DNA of 64,000 bases from Salvia splendens (Eukaryota > Streptophyta > Magnoliopsida > Lamiales > Lamiaceae), in assembly GCF_004379255.2 (NCBI RefSeq), contig NC_056050.1, forward strand, positions 682,001 to 746,000, in the 5' to 3' direction. Positions within the stretch are counted from its first letter, which is position 1, and each line of letters opens with the position of its first letter. Of this stretch, positions 12,172 to 22,941 are shown piece after piece. Below the pieces are notes generated by a model, which was not told where the DNA came from, did not search any database, and saw only the letters and a list, made by a program, of their open reading frames with translations. The position numbers were made by a program, and so were the translations under genes.

Positions 12172-15100
12172 TCATGTCCGAACCCACAAGGGGTCCAAAG
12201 TGACAGCCCTCTCGTTTCTGTTTTGCGCTGATGCTGTTCGTGAGGGAGGTGCATGCACAGTAATTGGAAGAATCCACTCACATTTATCCCTCCCCTCTAT
12301 CATAAGAGGATGCTCGTACCTAACCATGAATAATGCAGAATTGATCGAGACACCATAAAGTGTGATTAGAAACTTGTCATCATGTCAAGGTCGAAATGAA
12401 GACAAATGTTGATTCGTGTCAAACTTAATAATAGGATATGTAAAGTGGTGCAAATCGAAAAGAGACCGTAGCGATCCAAGATGATGTTTACGTTCAACCT
12501 GGATATTTCCAGGTCTGATCAACTCTCATCGGTAAAAGAATTGTACCTTGTCAAGTCCACATTCTTAGGATTTGTAAGAAATTCAAATCGCAGAGCCCAT
12601 TGCACAGAGACATAGCGGGTGGTAAAAGTCATGGGCCCATCCACTGGAACGGAAAAGAGAAAGCTTGTCTGGACCAAATCAGCCACAACCTCATGGTGAT
12701 CGCTAAAAACCTGCAGCATACAAGGTAGAGACAGCGGCTGTCAGTTGTTGCTATTAAACATGAAATCGTGATTCTTATTTTCATAATCACTGTACTATTG
12801 TTTATTATTACTACACCGTGCGTGTCAGAAATAATGCCTTTCTGTCGCCACATTTAGAAAATACTGCACTAGAATATTATAAAAAATTTGGGTAGTAATG
12901 TAAAATCTCGAAAGAGAACAATGTTATGCAATCAATTAGCAAAATAAGTATGCACCTTGGTTATTGTGGGAGTATGCCTTCGAGAATGATGTACATAATT
13001 CCGACTTATAGTTTCTGTCATCTCCAGGGATACTGAGAGCTAAAAGTGGCATAAAAATTCCCAGTAAACTTCATAATCGATAAATATTAACTAAAGGCTG
13101 TTTACACTCTATATTACTGAAAATGTACCAATACCTCAAGGCATTTTCTAGCCCCTTCCTCATGAAAGAAAGTAAGGGTTCCACCGATCTGCACATTACA
13201 GAGGGAGACGGTGATGACTAAAGAATGAAGAGTGCAATTTGGAGAAGGAAAACAATTCTCTCACGCTTTACCATATCACAGAAGTAGTAAGTTGACTCGG
13301 AGTTCTTAGGTGAAAATCTCAGCAATACTTGATCATCCAGTCTGATATTATACGACCTCCCTCTAACAAAACCTTCTGCTGCAGAAAATGTTAACAGAAA
13401 AATTAGTCTTAAATAATCAACGTCTTACTCACATATAAGGAAATAGGAATGCCGAGAACAAAATACATGTTCCAGAAGCAGATGGCGCGGTTGAGTCATC
13501 TTCTGCAGAAAAAGCTTTAAGATGTCTTGGCGGTTGACTGGGAGATAAAGTGGTCGGAGACCTGTCTGGCAACAGTATCCAAATTAATCAACACCTAAAA
13601 GTGAAAACAACACAAATAACTGCCTAGTACTGGGAACTTTCGCACAGGTAACAGTTCAGAATTTGTTATAGGTGGCTAAACTATCAGGTTTAGTATATCC
13701 ATCACAATCATTAACATGCATAATAGTAAGCAATAAAAATGCAAATGAGCGAGAGAGCATTTACCAGAAGCTGGATCATTTAAGACCTCAGCTACAGACA
13801 GCCTAGGAGGTCCTACATTTGAGGCTATGCTAGCACGTCCCTCAGCATAGAGAGAACCTCGATTTGAAGACCTCCCAGAAAATGACTGCAGTGATAATGA
13901 ACTTCCAAAAGTTCTGCTTAAATCTTCCTTCATAGGGTTATAGGAAGAGACGGATAAGATTTCATCTCTTGAACTTTCATACCCCTCTTCAACTTCATCA
14001 GAAGACTCAGCCGCTTTAACCTATAAAGAAAGAAGAAAACAATCCATAATGATGATATCGGAGCTGGAGTTAATAACTGCCTAGTTCTCTGAGGATTACG
14101 GAGAACAGATTTTAACAGTTAAGTCAAGGAACGGACATATGTGGAAGAGAGGGAGTAGTTTTTACCCACTCATCACCACCAAGTTCTTTCCAGTATACGT
14201 CCAAGAGAGCTGGCATTACAGGAACTATTCCTGACAAAGTTAAACAACGTAAAACAAAACTATTTCATTAAAGGAAAGAGAAATACTATCTGAAGCCAAA
14301 TGGTATGAGTCGAAGACAATTTGTTTAGTGCAATTAAGCTCTTAGAATAGGAAACGAGAGAAACATTACCATCAGTGTGACCTTCGTCACCGACCATGCC
14401 ATTGGATTTCTGAGTAACCCATATTTGAAGGGGTAGACGTTCGTCCTGATTCAAAAGGTATCAAAACATGACCAAAGTAGTTAAAACAAGAAATGGAAGA
14501 CATCAGTTAGAAGGAAACAGCATGATATGGTATTACCAAGAGCCCAATGTCAACAAATTAAACCAAGTTCGGTTAATGGAGAAAATGATAACTACAGTCT
14601 ACAATATACATGAACCATAAGACCTTAAGAAGACAGCATTTTGGTTTCTTAATGTGCAGTCTGAGTAAGGGTGAACAAATCAGTTAGTGAGTTAAATGTA
14701 GCATACAGGACAAAACAATAAAGGAGGGTCCAATTAACAACATATGTCAAAAAGGACTTATGGCTACATTATGCAAGAACTGACAGCATAAACATCCACC
14801 AGAAAATTTGCAGTAAATGCCAGTACAATAGAGCAACTAGTTCAGTAGCAAGCATAAATGGTGTGAAATAAGAAACTAACCAGTTCAGGAACTTCTTGTC
14901 TTGACTCTACTCGAGAGGTTCCATTTTCAAAAACCAGATATTGACCAGTCAATGAAGCCTTAATGTAGTACAAATAACGTATTGTTGCACCTCTGTATGA
15001 TGGAGGTATAAGGCTTGGTAGAAGGGTCCGTACCACATCTACGAGTAAAAAAACAAACATTATAGCAAGCTAGAACTAAGAACTACAATCAGATATGATA

Positions 15101-16759
15101 CCAACAGGAACATCGTACATGATTACACCACAAGCCTTGCAATAAATTTAAAGCATGCATTTAGCTGCTCTGACAAAGTACGAAAATAAATGTAGAAGAA
15201 AGTAATTTCTAGATATAATCTAGTAATTGATTTGAATGAAAGATTGTTAAACCTAGGTCAAGCCACAAACAGTAAACCCTTGACTAAGTGGAGTTGATGG
15301 GTAGTTTTGCACAAACGAGTATATCATGAAGCATAATATCTTGATTTGAGATTGGCATCACCAATGGATTCTTTAACTGGTTGCCTAATAACCGGAGAAG
15401 CACCAAATACATAATTTAACAAGGCCTCTGATGTTGCCTAATATGGACAACAGATGATGAGTTTTTATGTTTATTACAAACCACAGTTAGCATACATGTA
15501 TTACTGGAAGTCTGAAAGTGTGAAACAATGACAATATCATATAAGTTTACAATACACTGAGAAGCATACATCAATACAAGTGGAGCAGTGTGGAAGCAAA
15601 TCAAATCCAGTTTACAAATTCTGAATGCGTTGAAGCTCAATTTCTAGGATTCTATCAATGCAAATAAGTAATATACAACATGACTATTAATTTTAATCAG
15701 ACTTACAAGTTCTGGTCGCCCCGCTGGATATGATTTGATTTGAAACTATAGTTGGGCTTGAGCTATCCATGAATGCATACTCACCTGATGAGAAAAGGAT
15801 AACAAAGAATTACACATAAAAGAGAATAACGCACTGGAAGTGGTTTTCCCATCTCTCTCCTCTTCTTCTTTGGATTTTTCCGTTTTATTCATGTAAAATT
15901 CATTTAGTCTCATCTATTTTTGGAAAGAAGAAATGCAACATTGAGCATTACATATCAAGTTCGGCATGTAACTGAATTAGGCATTTGAGTAAACATTCTA
16001 CTTGATAAACAGAATCATCTGCAGCTTGTATACTGATTAAAGCTCCATGATCACAATGATCACCCCCCCCCCCACCCCACACACACACACACACTGTCAT
16101 TTATACTCTTCTCTCCAATCCTCACATTTCTGACTTACTTGCATTTCCCTCATATCTTCTTTGGATTTTCCCCTTTTATTAATGTAAATTTATTCAGTCT
16201 CATCTCATTTTAGAAAGAAGAAATGCAATATTCAGCATCATAGCAAGTTCCACGTGTAATTGAATCAGGCATTGAGTAAACATTTCACTAAATAGAATCA
16301 TTACAATTTTATACTCTTCTCTTCATTCGTCACAGTCCTAACTTGCATTTCTCTCTACCAATCCTAATTCTTACGCATCATTACACCTACATTTCAAAGC
16401 TGAAAAAAAAATCACACACACATCAATGAGAAGATAAATTGAATTGAAAAAAGAAAATAATTACCTCGGCGCTGCCTAGAATCAGGAGTAGGCTTCGGAG
16501 TCGTGAACCACTGCGTATCCAATTTTTCGATCCCTTTGATTTCAAAGTAGAGCTTCTCGATCAAAAGCGACCAGGAACTGCTGACATTTTTAATCTCGAT
16601 ATTGACGGTGATCAAATCGCCGGGTCTGTACACTTCCTTGTCCGCTTCCAACTTCAACTGCGGTACCTTCACATTCGCGTCGCCGCTGAGGGCGGAGTAG
16701 GCGGTCGAATTGAGGCCGAAGAATGAGAATCTACGAGCAGGTTTACCAGGTGGCGGCAT
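12172..16759 (-). CDS. Rgp1 family protein (RAB6A-GEF complex partner 2-like)
   Basis: Twelve exons on the minus strand: 16759-16465, 15784-15707, 15038-14881, 14445-14370, 14230-14166, 14020-13765, 13565-13467, 13378-13272, 13188-13135, 13039-12956, 12710-12547, 12319-12172. They join without a frame break to 527 aa. In yeast and animals Rgp1 pairs with Ric1 as nucleotide exchange factor for Ypt6/RAB6 in endosome-to-Golgi transport; the plant role is inferred. Family marks: the N-terminal arrestin-like part (VYRPGDLITVNIEIKN), PPSYRGATIRYLYYIKAS in the third exon, RGRSYNIRLDDQVLLRFSPK, SDHHEVVADLVQTSFLFSVP, VSVQWALRFEF, and a final exon with CEWILPITVHAPPS ending at TGA 12172-12174. Exon 7 begins at the upstream of two candidate AGs, because the other breaks the frame. 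Confidence 0.9.
15850..16290. repeat. Direct repeat inside Rgp1 intron 1
   Basis: A segment of about 145 bp (about 15853-15998) recurs at about 16152-16290. It is recognised by TCTTCTTTGGATTTT, TTTAGTCTCATCT / TTCAGTCTCATCT, GAAAGAAGAAATGCAA and GAGTAAACATT. The copies are imperfect, so the duplication is old. A short C and AC tract (16063-16094) lies between them. Confidence 0.7.
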
Positions 16760-17303
16760 CTCTGGAAGAAATTCGATTTCAGTTCATCAATCTAACGAGG
16801 ATCGATGGGCTTGAGTGCGTGTTTGGAATTGGGAGAGAGAGATCAGATCTCATATTTTTCCAAAGCTTCTGAAATAATTATATTCCCTTTATTATTAATC
16901 TGTGGGTTTTAGACTTATAGCTTGGGTAAAAGAGATCAAATTTTTTTATTAGTGTACTAAAATTTTCGGTAAAAATAAGTATTAGTACTCTTCCTATAAT
17001 TTCATTTCATGTTCAATAACACACTCAGTCATTTTTACCTTTACTAATATTTAAAATTGTTTTCTTCTAGACCAATTTACCCAATTGATCTCAAATATAA
17101 AAAAAGTATATTCAATTTAAGTATTATTAGGAGAATCTAGATTCATTTTTTACATGCTATATAATGGATAAAACTAGTTTTTATTTGTTTGAGGTCAATT
17201 AGATAGTAGTATAAAATTGTGGAAAAAATACAATTTTAAAAACATTTATTAGAGTAAAAAGATAAAAGAAAGTTTAATAATTACTAGACTCGAGGTGTGA
17301 TCC
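16760..17303. other. Rgp1 promoter side and AT-rich spacer
   Basis: Upstream flank of the Rgp1 gene (minus strand). It is AT-rich and no gene is seen. Confidence 0.45.
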
Positions 17304-17487
17304 GTTGCTAACTCATTACTGCATTGTATTAAAAATATCAAACGGTGACATTGAAATGTCAACATAAACTTAGTTGATATGGGTTGACATTAATATTTAA
17401 AATATCAACACAAATTTGTGTTGATATTTTAATGTGATCGTGTTATATTTTTAATACAATGCGCTGATGAGTTAACAAATTAGCAAT
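17304..17487. mobile_element. Hairpin MITE, family A
   Basis: The left arm GTTGCTAAC..GCATTGTATTAAAAATATCAA mirrors the right arm ending GAGTTAACAAATTAGCAA. Almost the whole 184 bp folds on itself. Its core (TGTCAACATAAACTTAGTTGATAT) resembles the element at 18818-18972. The superfamily is not assigned. Confidence 0.6.
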
Positions 17488-17940
17488 TTAAGAATGTTGG
17501 CATTATAACACACTCCGACTACTATACTCTCTCTACTTTATTGGTGAAACCAATAATTACGATCGTGGTTACGGTTAAACTGTCAACGAGCATTCCCAAA
17601 ATCTAAATCTCACAATTTCCAATTTTTGCATCTCACGAGATAAGGGGAAAAAGTTCAAAATTTTAAAATCACTCTCCGACCCAAAATAAGCGAGAGTGAT
17701 TTATTTTTATGTTACTCCTACGATATAAAAAAAAATGTCATTATATCACAAAATTTTTCTGTCGTCACTTAACCATTTGAAGATCATTTTCTTCATTCTC
17801 ATATCTAATTAATTAACTTATAACACATGCATTATTATCTCCACATAAAAATAATTTCATTTTTCAATTTCTGAGTATTTTTTATGGACGGATTATCAAA
17901 CAAACAGCGTCCAATTAGTCAGCACTGTAGAGTTTCTTTC

Positions 17941-17952
17941 CTATTTAAATAG
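17941..17952 (+). promoter_or_regulatory. TATA-like box of the carboxylesterase pseudogene
   Basis: CTATTTAAATAG lies 49-60 bases before the ATG at 18001 and just upstream of a pyrimidine-rich leader (TTTTCTCTCTAAA). The distance fits a short-leader plant promoter. It may be a relic of when the gene was intact. Confidence 0.45.
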
Positions 17953-18516
17953 TCAAACTAGTGTATACATCATTCTTGTCCATTCCCTTTTCTCTCTAAA
18001 ATGGAAGCCACAAAATCAAAGATAGTAGTCCACGACGTCCCACCCTACCTCCGCGTCTACCACGACGGCACCATCGAGCGCCTCCTCGGCACCGGCTTCG
18101 CCCCCGCATCCCTCCACCCCGAAACCAGCCTCTCCGCCCGCCTTTACCTCCCCACCACCAAACTCCCCCTCGTCCTCTACTTCCACGGCGGCGCCTTCTG
18201 CATCTCCTCCTCCGCCGACCCCTTATATCACTCAATGCTCAACTCCCTCGTCTCCGTCGACTACCGCCTCGCCCCCTCCCCGCCGCCTACCTCGACTCCT
18301 GGTCCGCCCTCCTCTCCCTCTCCTCCTCCCCCGACCCCTGGATCGCCCAACACGCCGACTTCGATAGAGTGTTTTTGGCCGGAGACAGCGCCGGCGCCAA
18401 CATCGCCCACCACCTCGCGATCAGGGCCGGTAGTACGGATATCTTTTCCACTTCATCTAATTTTCTCCCAAATATATTATTTTTATTACTCCATCTTTTA
18501 AAAGTAGAAACTTTAT

Positions 18517-18769
18517 ACTCTCAGTCCCACTTTAGCAGTCTCCTTGACTTTTTAGCACTCGTTTTATAAAAATAATAGGAGTAATAAATAGTTAAAGTGG
18601 ATAAATGGTAAAGTAAGAGAGAGGTAGAGAGAAAAAAATAAATAAAGTATTGTTAGTGGAGAATAGGTTTCATCTCATTAGAGAGAAAAGAGTTCCAAAA
18701 TTAGAAAGTGCATATTCACGTGGGATGGACTAAAAAGAAAAGAGTGCATATTCTTATGGGACGAAGGAG
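18517..18769. mobile_element. Stowaway-like MITE inside the CXE pseudogene
   Basis: The left end CTCTCAGTCCCACTTTAGC and right end CTTATGGGACGAAGGAG are flanked by TA (18515-18516, 18770-18771). It lies in the segment separating the two coding halves of the esterase. The ends have diverged, so it is older than the elements at 2070 and 2470. Confidence 0.65.
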
Positions 18770-18817
18770 TACATGTTAAGAGACATGATTAGTTACTAAC
18801 TAGCTTAATTTGGTAAC

Positions 18818-18972
18818 TTTTGCTAACTTGTTAATGCTGAATATTATAAATATCAACACGATGTCATTAGCATGTCAACATAAATTTAGTTAATATAATT
18901 AAATTTGTATTGACATATTTAATGTCATCGTGTTGACAAAATTAATAAACAGAGTTGAAAAGTTAGCAGCCT
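18818..18972. mobile_element. Hairpin MITE, family A, second copy
   Basis: TTTGCTAACTTGTTAATGCTG on the left mirrors CAGAGTTGAAAAGTTAGCAG on the right. The inner arms ATCAACACGATGTCATT / AATGTCATCGTGTTGACA are nearly perfect. It shares TGTCAACATAAATTTAGTT with the copy at 17304-17487 and also lies in the separating segment of the esterase pseudogene. Confidence 0.6.
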
Positions 18973-19501
18973 AATAGGACCCTACATATTAATTCCTGAC
19001 CATTATTTATCAGCGGGTCGGGAGCTGGGCTTCGGGATCAGCGGGGTGCTGATGGTGCAGCCGTACTTCTGGGGGGAGGAGGCGATCGGGGCGGAGAGGG
19101 AGAATCCGATGTTCAAGGCGGTGGTGGACGGGTGGTGGAGGTTCGTGTGCCCGTCCGACAAAGGGTGCGACGACCCGATGATCAACCCGTTCGTGGACGA
19201 GGCACCAGGGATGGACGGGTCGGGTTGCGGGGGGTGCTAGTGTGCGTGGCGGGGAATGGTATTTTGAGGGAGAGAGGGAGGCTTTATTACAAGGCGTTGT
19301 GCGAGAGCAAAAGGGAGGGGAAGGCGGAGTTGTTTGAGACGGAATGGGAGGATCATGTGTTTCATATATCGACCCCACGTCGAAAAATTCGACAGATTTG
19401 TTGCAGAGATGTGCGGAATTCATCAACCAATAATGATTTTTGATTTTTGTGTTTTTGCTCTTTGTTGTTGCGTGAAATATTGAAATGAGAATGTAATTAA
19501 A

Positions 19502-19723
19502 TGCAAACTTTAAATATTGTACAAATTTCAAATTATGATCTGGACCGCTAGAAAATGTCAACATATGAGAAAATAATAGCAACAAAAATGTCAGCACTGT
19601 GTCAACAGTTGATGTTGTGTTGCTATTATGTTGACATTTTCTATTACTACTATTTTATCATCTGTTGATATTTTTTAACGGTACAGATCAAAGTTTGGAG
19701 TTTGTACAATATATTAATTTGCA
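19502..19723. mobile_element. Hairpin MITE, family B
   Basis: Left TGCAAACTTTAAATATTGTAC pairs with right GTACAATATATTAATTTGCA. Inner arms AGAAAATGTCAACAT / ATGTTGACATTTTCT are also inverted. Length about 222 bp, immediately 3' of the esterase pseudogene. The superfamily is not assigned. Confidence 0.55.
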
Positions 19724-21311
19724 TTTTATCACTGACCGATTGAAATAAGTAAGTCTGATGGGGTTGACTAAAGCAAAGTTTTTTTAATGACGAGTTGTGA
19801 AAATTGAATATATTAATTGGTTTTATAAAAATGTACTAAAAGAAGGGATAATAGTTTAATTACGAGTTGAGATATTAAATCAAATTTTCTCAATTGTTTT
19901 ATTTTTATATATACAAAACTATGTCTTTTGAAATGCTTTAAATACACGTTTGGTAAAAATTAGAAATTTAAAAGAAGAGATATTTATTCAATGAAAAATG
20001 TTGTTTTGACTTTTGAGTATTGCCGAAAGGCATCTAGCAATGGAGGCTTAAAAATGTAAGAAAATGCAAAAATTTGGTTCAAAGGTACTTTGTGGTCTAA
20101 AGTAGCATTAGTGCTTATCTTTTTTTTTTAATGACATATGCAATGAATAGGAATTATTAATATTGTAAAACTTGAAAAGTGAAATATAACAAGCTAAAAA
20201 TAATAATATGGAGTAATTAACAAAATAAATTAAGAGCATAAATTATTGAGTTGATAAAAATTGAGAGAAAACAATGGTAGTTCACATAAATGACACTGCA
20301 TCAACGAGAGGGAAAAAAAATTCTGCATTTTATTGGATATTGCATATTGGTCCCAAATTAGTATTTGGATTTTAATTTATCGAGTGGTCTAATATTTCGT
20401 ACCAAAATGATAATCATGTAAATGTATGAAAACTATCCTCTGATAGATTTTGAAACAAACATTATAATTTCGTAAATATTGAGAAATTGACCCTTTTTTA
20501 GTTTTAAAGGACCCAATTGATTTGCTGATTATTAGTAATATATTCACCTAATTAAAGAGTTGTTTGATTATTAATTTATAGTAATATTATTTGTAGGTCC
20601 ACGGATTGTAATGTCTGTAGTTTTAAAAGAAAGTGCATTCTTCGAGCACGGCTAGATAGCAATAATAATAATAATAATAATTATTATTATTATTACTATT
20701 ATTATTATTATTATTTATGTGTTACACACAAAAATACATGGAACAAAATCTTAGAATAAAATAAAAAAAGTCAAATATTTAATCAAAAGAAAATTGAATT
20801 AGAAGGGCAAGAATATTTGCTAACACTGCTACGGTTAATTGGGCTTAAGTCAATCTTGAACAAGAAATTAAGTAAACCAAAGTTGGCCTATTTTAAAGAA
20901 GTAATTCTACAAGGTCCAGCCCAAATGGCTCATCTATATCTTCACTCACAATTATAATAGGAGTATAAAATATTTATCCTTATAAATCAAATTGTTTATT
21001 ATATACATAAAATGGGGAAAGTTCTCAAGAGAACAAGTCTAAACTTTGTGATGTTTTTAGCTAATTTTCAAATTTACGAAACTGACCAAAAATTGATCAC
21101 ACTTCATGATTTTTCCAATAATTTGTTCTAAATAAAGTTATCAATACATAAATGTACTTAATTGTATAAGCATTGCGAAGTTTAGATTATTAGCAAGCAT
21201 TTGGTTTGAGTGTTTTTTCTTTTTAAAAAATATTACAAAATTTTAAATATCCGTGATTTCAAATTAATTATTATCGTGAATAATTAATTCCGACCTTAAA
21301 TATATACTAGT
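19724..21311. other. AT-rich spacer, no gene seen
   Basis: AT-rich DNA without a credible coding frame. The only notable structure is the AAT/ATT palindromic tract at 20661-20715. Confidence 0.5.
20661..20715. repeat. Mirror (AAT)n-(ATT)n tract
   Basis: A run of AAT units turns directly into ATT units, with one ACT interruption. It is a simple-sequence palindrome able to form a long hairpin. Confidence 0.9.
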
Positions 21312-21314
21312 TAA

Positions 21315-22043
21315 GGCCATCCACAATGGGGCGGACGATAGCGCGTCCGATGCATCGGGTGCGCTATCGTCCGCCACTGTAGCTCCGCGGACGACGGACG
21401 ATGCGTCGTCCGTGGACGAAGCGCGGATGATAGGGCATCGTCCGCTTCATCTTCCGCCCACTGTGGGAGGCGCGGACGATGCAACGCGTTTTTATTTTGT
21501 TTTATTTTATTTTTAATTCGAAATTTGTCTATTTAAACCTCGATTGTCATTCCATTTTTCATACGAACATTTCTCGCATCAATTCTCTCATATCTCCAAA
21601 TCTCACAAGCCAAAATTAACCACGACGACGACCGGAGTTCCTCGGAGGACGGTAGTCCTACCTTGACTCGAGCCTTAAATGCAGCCGTGCACGACGCAAT
21701 GGCAGAATGCTTAGCCATAATTCAACACGATGAGGCATCAATGCGCAACCAACACGACCATGCGCAGCTCATGAACGACATGATTGAAGAAGTGTGGGCC
21801 CGTAACCGCTGTCGCTGAGTTTGCATATTTTTTTATAATCTGTATTGTAATGTATTAATTTTATAAATGAAATGAAGATTTTTCCCAATTTTTGTAATTA
21901 TTTAAATTATTTAAATATTTAAATAGAAGAAAATGCTTATGACGCCACATTACAGGTGGAAGAGCATGGGGATAAAATACAGACGTGGCAGTGCATAGGG
22001 TGGGCTTTAGGGCATGCCTTAGGACGCTCCATTGTAAATGGCC
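21315..22043 (+). mobile_element. PIF/Harbinger-like non-autonomous element
   Basis: The terminal repeats GGCCATCCACAATGG and CCATTGTAAATGGCC are flanked by TAA (21312-21314, 22044-22046), the 3-bp target site typical of Harbinger. The left end has GC-rich subterminal repeats (GCGGACGAT, CGTCCGC). A coding remnant is read on the plus strand inside. Length 729 bp. Confidence 0.75.
21620..21818 (+). pseudogene. Harbinger-derived coding remnant
   Basis: An open frame without its own ATG encodes an acidic Ser-rich stretch (SSSEDGSP) and ends with NDMIEEVWARNRCR and stop TGA at 21816-21818. The end resembles the C-terminal helix of PIF/Harbinger transposases (compare DMVEEAWNRRR in the element at 41938). 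It is probably a deletion product joining the two ends of a transposase gene. Confidence 0.4.
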
Positions 22044-22476
22044 TAATAAGTCCCCACCGCTTTGAAGTGCCGCACCAAACAATTAATGTATTATTAAAAG
22101 GTTGCTTTCACAGCCAAAAAACAGAAGCAATTAAAAGTCAACAAGAATCTGGAATATAGGTGAGGCATTATATTCTGGAAATGACATTGAAAGAGATTAT
22201 TTGAATAATATTGCATGTTGTCAAATTCAGACTATTTTTATTATCTCGTCTTATATTTTTTGATGTATAAGTTATAATAACTTCTTTGCACTAATTACAA
22301 TAGTTTTAATTGATTAACTTTTTATATGATGCATAAATAGTCCAATTTCTACATATTCATGACTTTTGAAACATTTGTTGGATCTGCCTCATCCTATATT
22401 TATTTGATGTATTTGTCAATTGTAATTAATCTATAAATAGAAATGAAATAGGTGCATGTGCATTATTGATATGTTA

Positions 22477-22938
22477 GAGCATCTCCAATGCACGGATGTC
22501 CCACTCGGACATCCACTAGGACTTTTCAAAAACACCTCATGCCACGTCACTAGGACTTCTCATTCCACTGCCACGTCACTAGGACTTCCCCTTCACAATC
22601 CGCCCTTCCCACTAGGACTTCCCGCAATAAAAAAAATCACAAATTCACAAATAAAGCAATTTACGTTTACGGAAATAAAATTTCAACAAGTGGTGCGAAT
22701 GAAATGAAGTTCAACGAGCCGTATATATAGAGTTTTAAAAAAAATTAAATACCCGACGTCCGACCCGGACGTCCGACCCACGCCACAATGTCGGACGTCC
22801 GCCCGCCCGTCGCCCGCATGTCCGAGGACATCCGACGTCCTTACGGGACGTCCGTATACGAGTTGAAACACCACAATGGCGGACGTCCCGGTCGCCCGTC
22901 GCGGATGTCCGACCGGACGTCCGCCATTGGAGATGCTC
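22477..22938. mobile_element. PIF/Harbinger-like MITE
   Basis: The left end GAGCATCTCCAATG and right end CATTGGAGATGCTC are perfect inverted repeats flanked by TTA (22474-22476, 22939-22941). The interior carries many copies of GGACGTCC-like sequence (for example GACGTCCGACC), clustered at the right, and ACTAGGACTT repeats at the left. Length 462 bp, no coding content. Confidence 0.85.
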
Positions 22939-22941
22939 TTA

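Larger units (their letters stand above)
18001..19431 (+). pseudogene. Carboxylesterase (CXE, GID1-like hydrolase) pseudogene
   Basis: Plant CXE enzymes are alpha/beta hydrolases of the hormone-sensitive-lipase class, about 310-330 aa. Seen here: DVPPYLRVYHDGTIERL, oxyanion motif FHGGAF, VDYRLAP, nucleophile motif GDSAGAN, QPYFWG and the histidine segment EDHVFH. The frame is broken at least three times: near 18270-18290 (between VDYRLAP and AYLDSW), near 19225-19240 (after DEAPGMDG) and near 19355-19362 (after DHVFH). About ten residues normally found before VDYRLAP are missing. The two halves are separated by 18432-19012, an apparent intron holding a MITE. Many relatives are intronless. The acidic residue expected before LRxRG reads G (GNGILRERG). 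Two breaks are in C- or G-rich runs, so some may be assembly errors. Confidence 0.8.
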
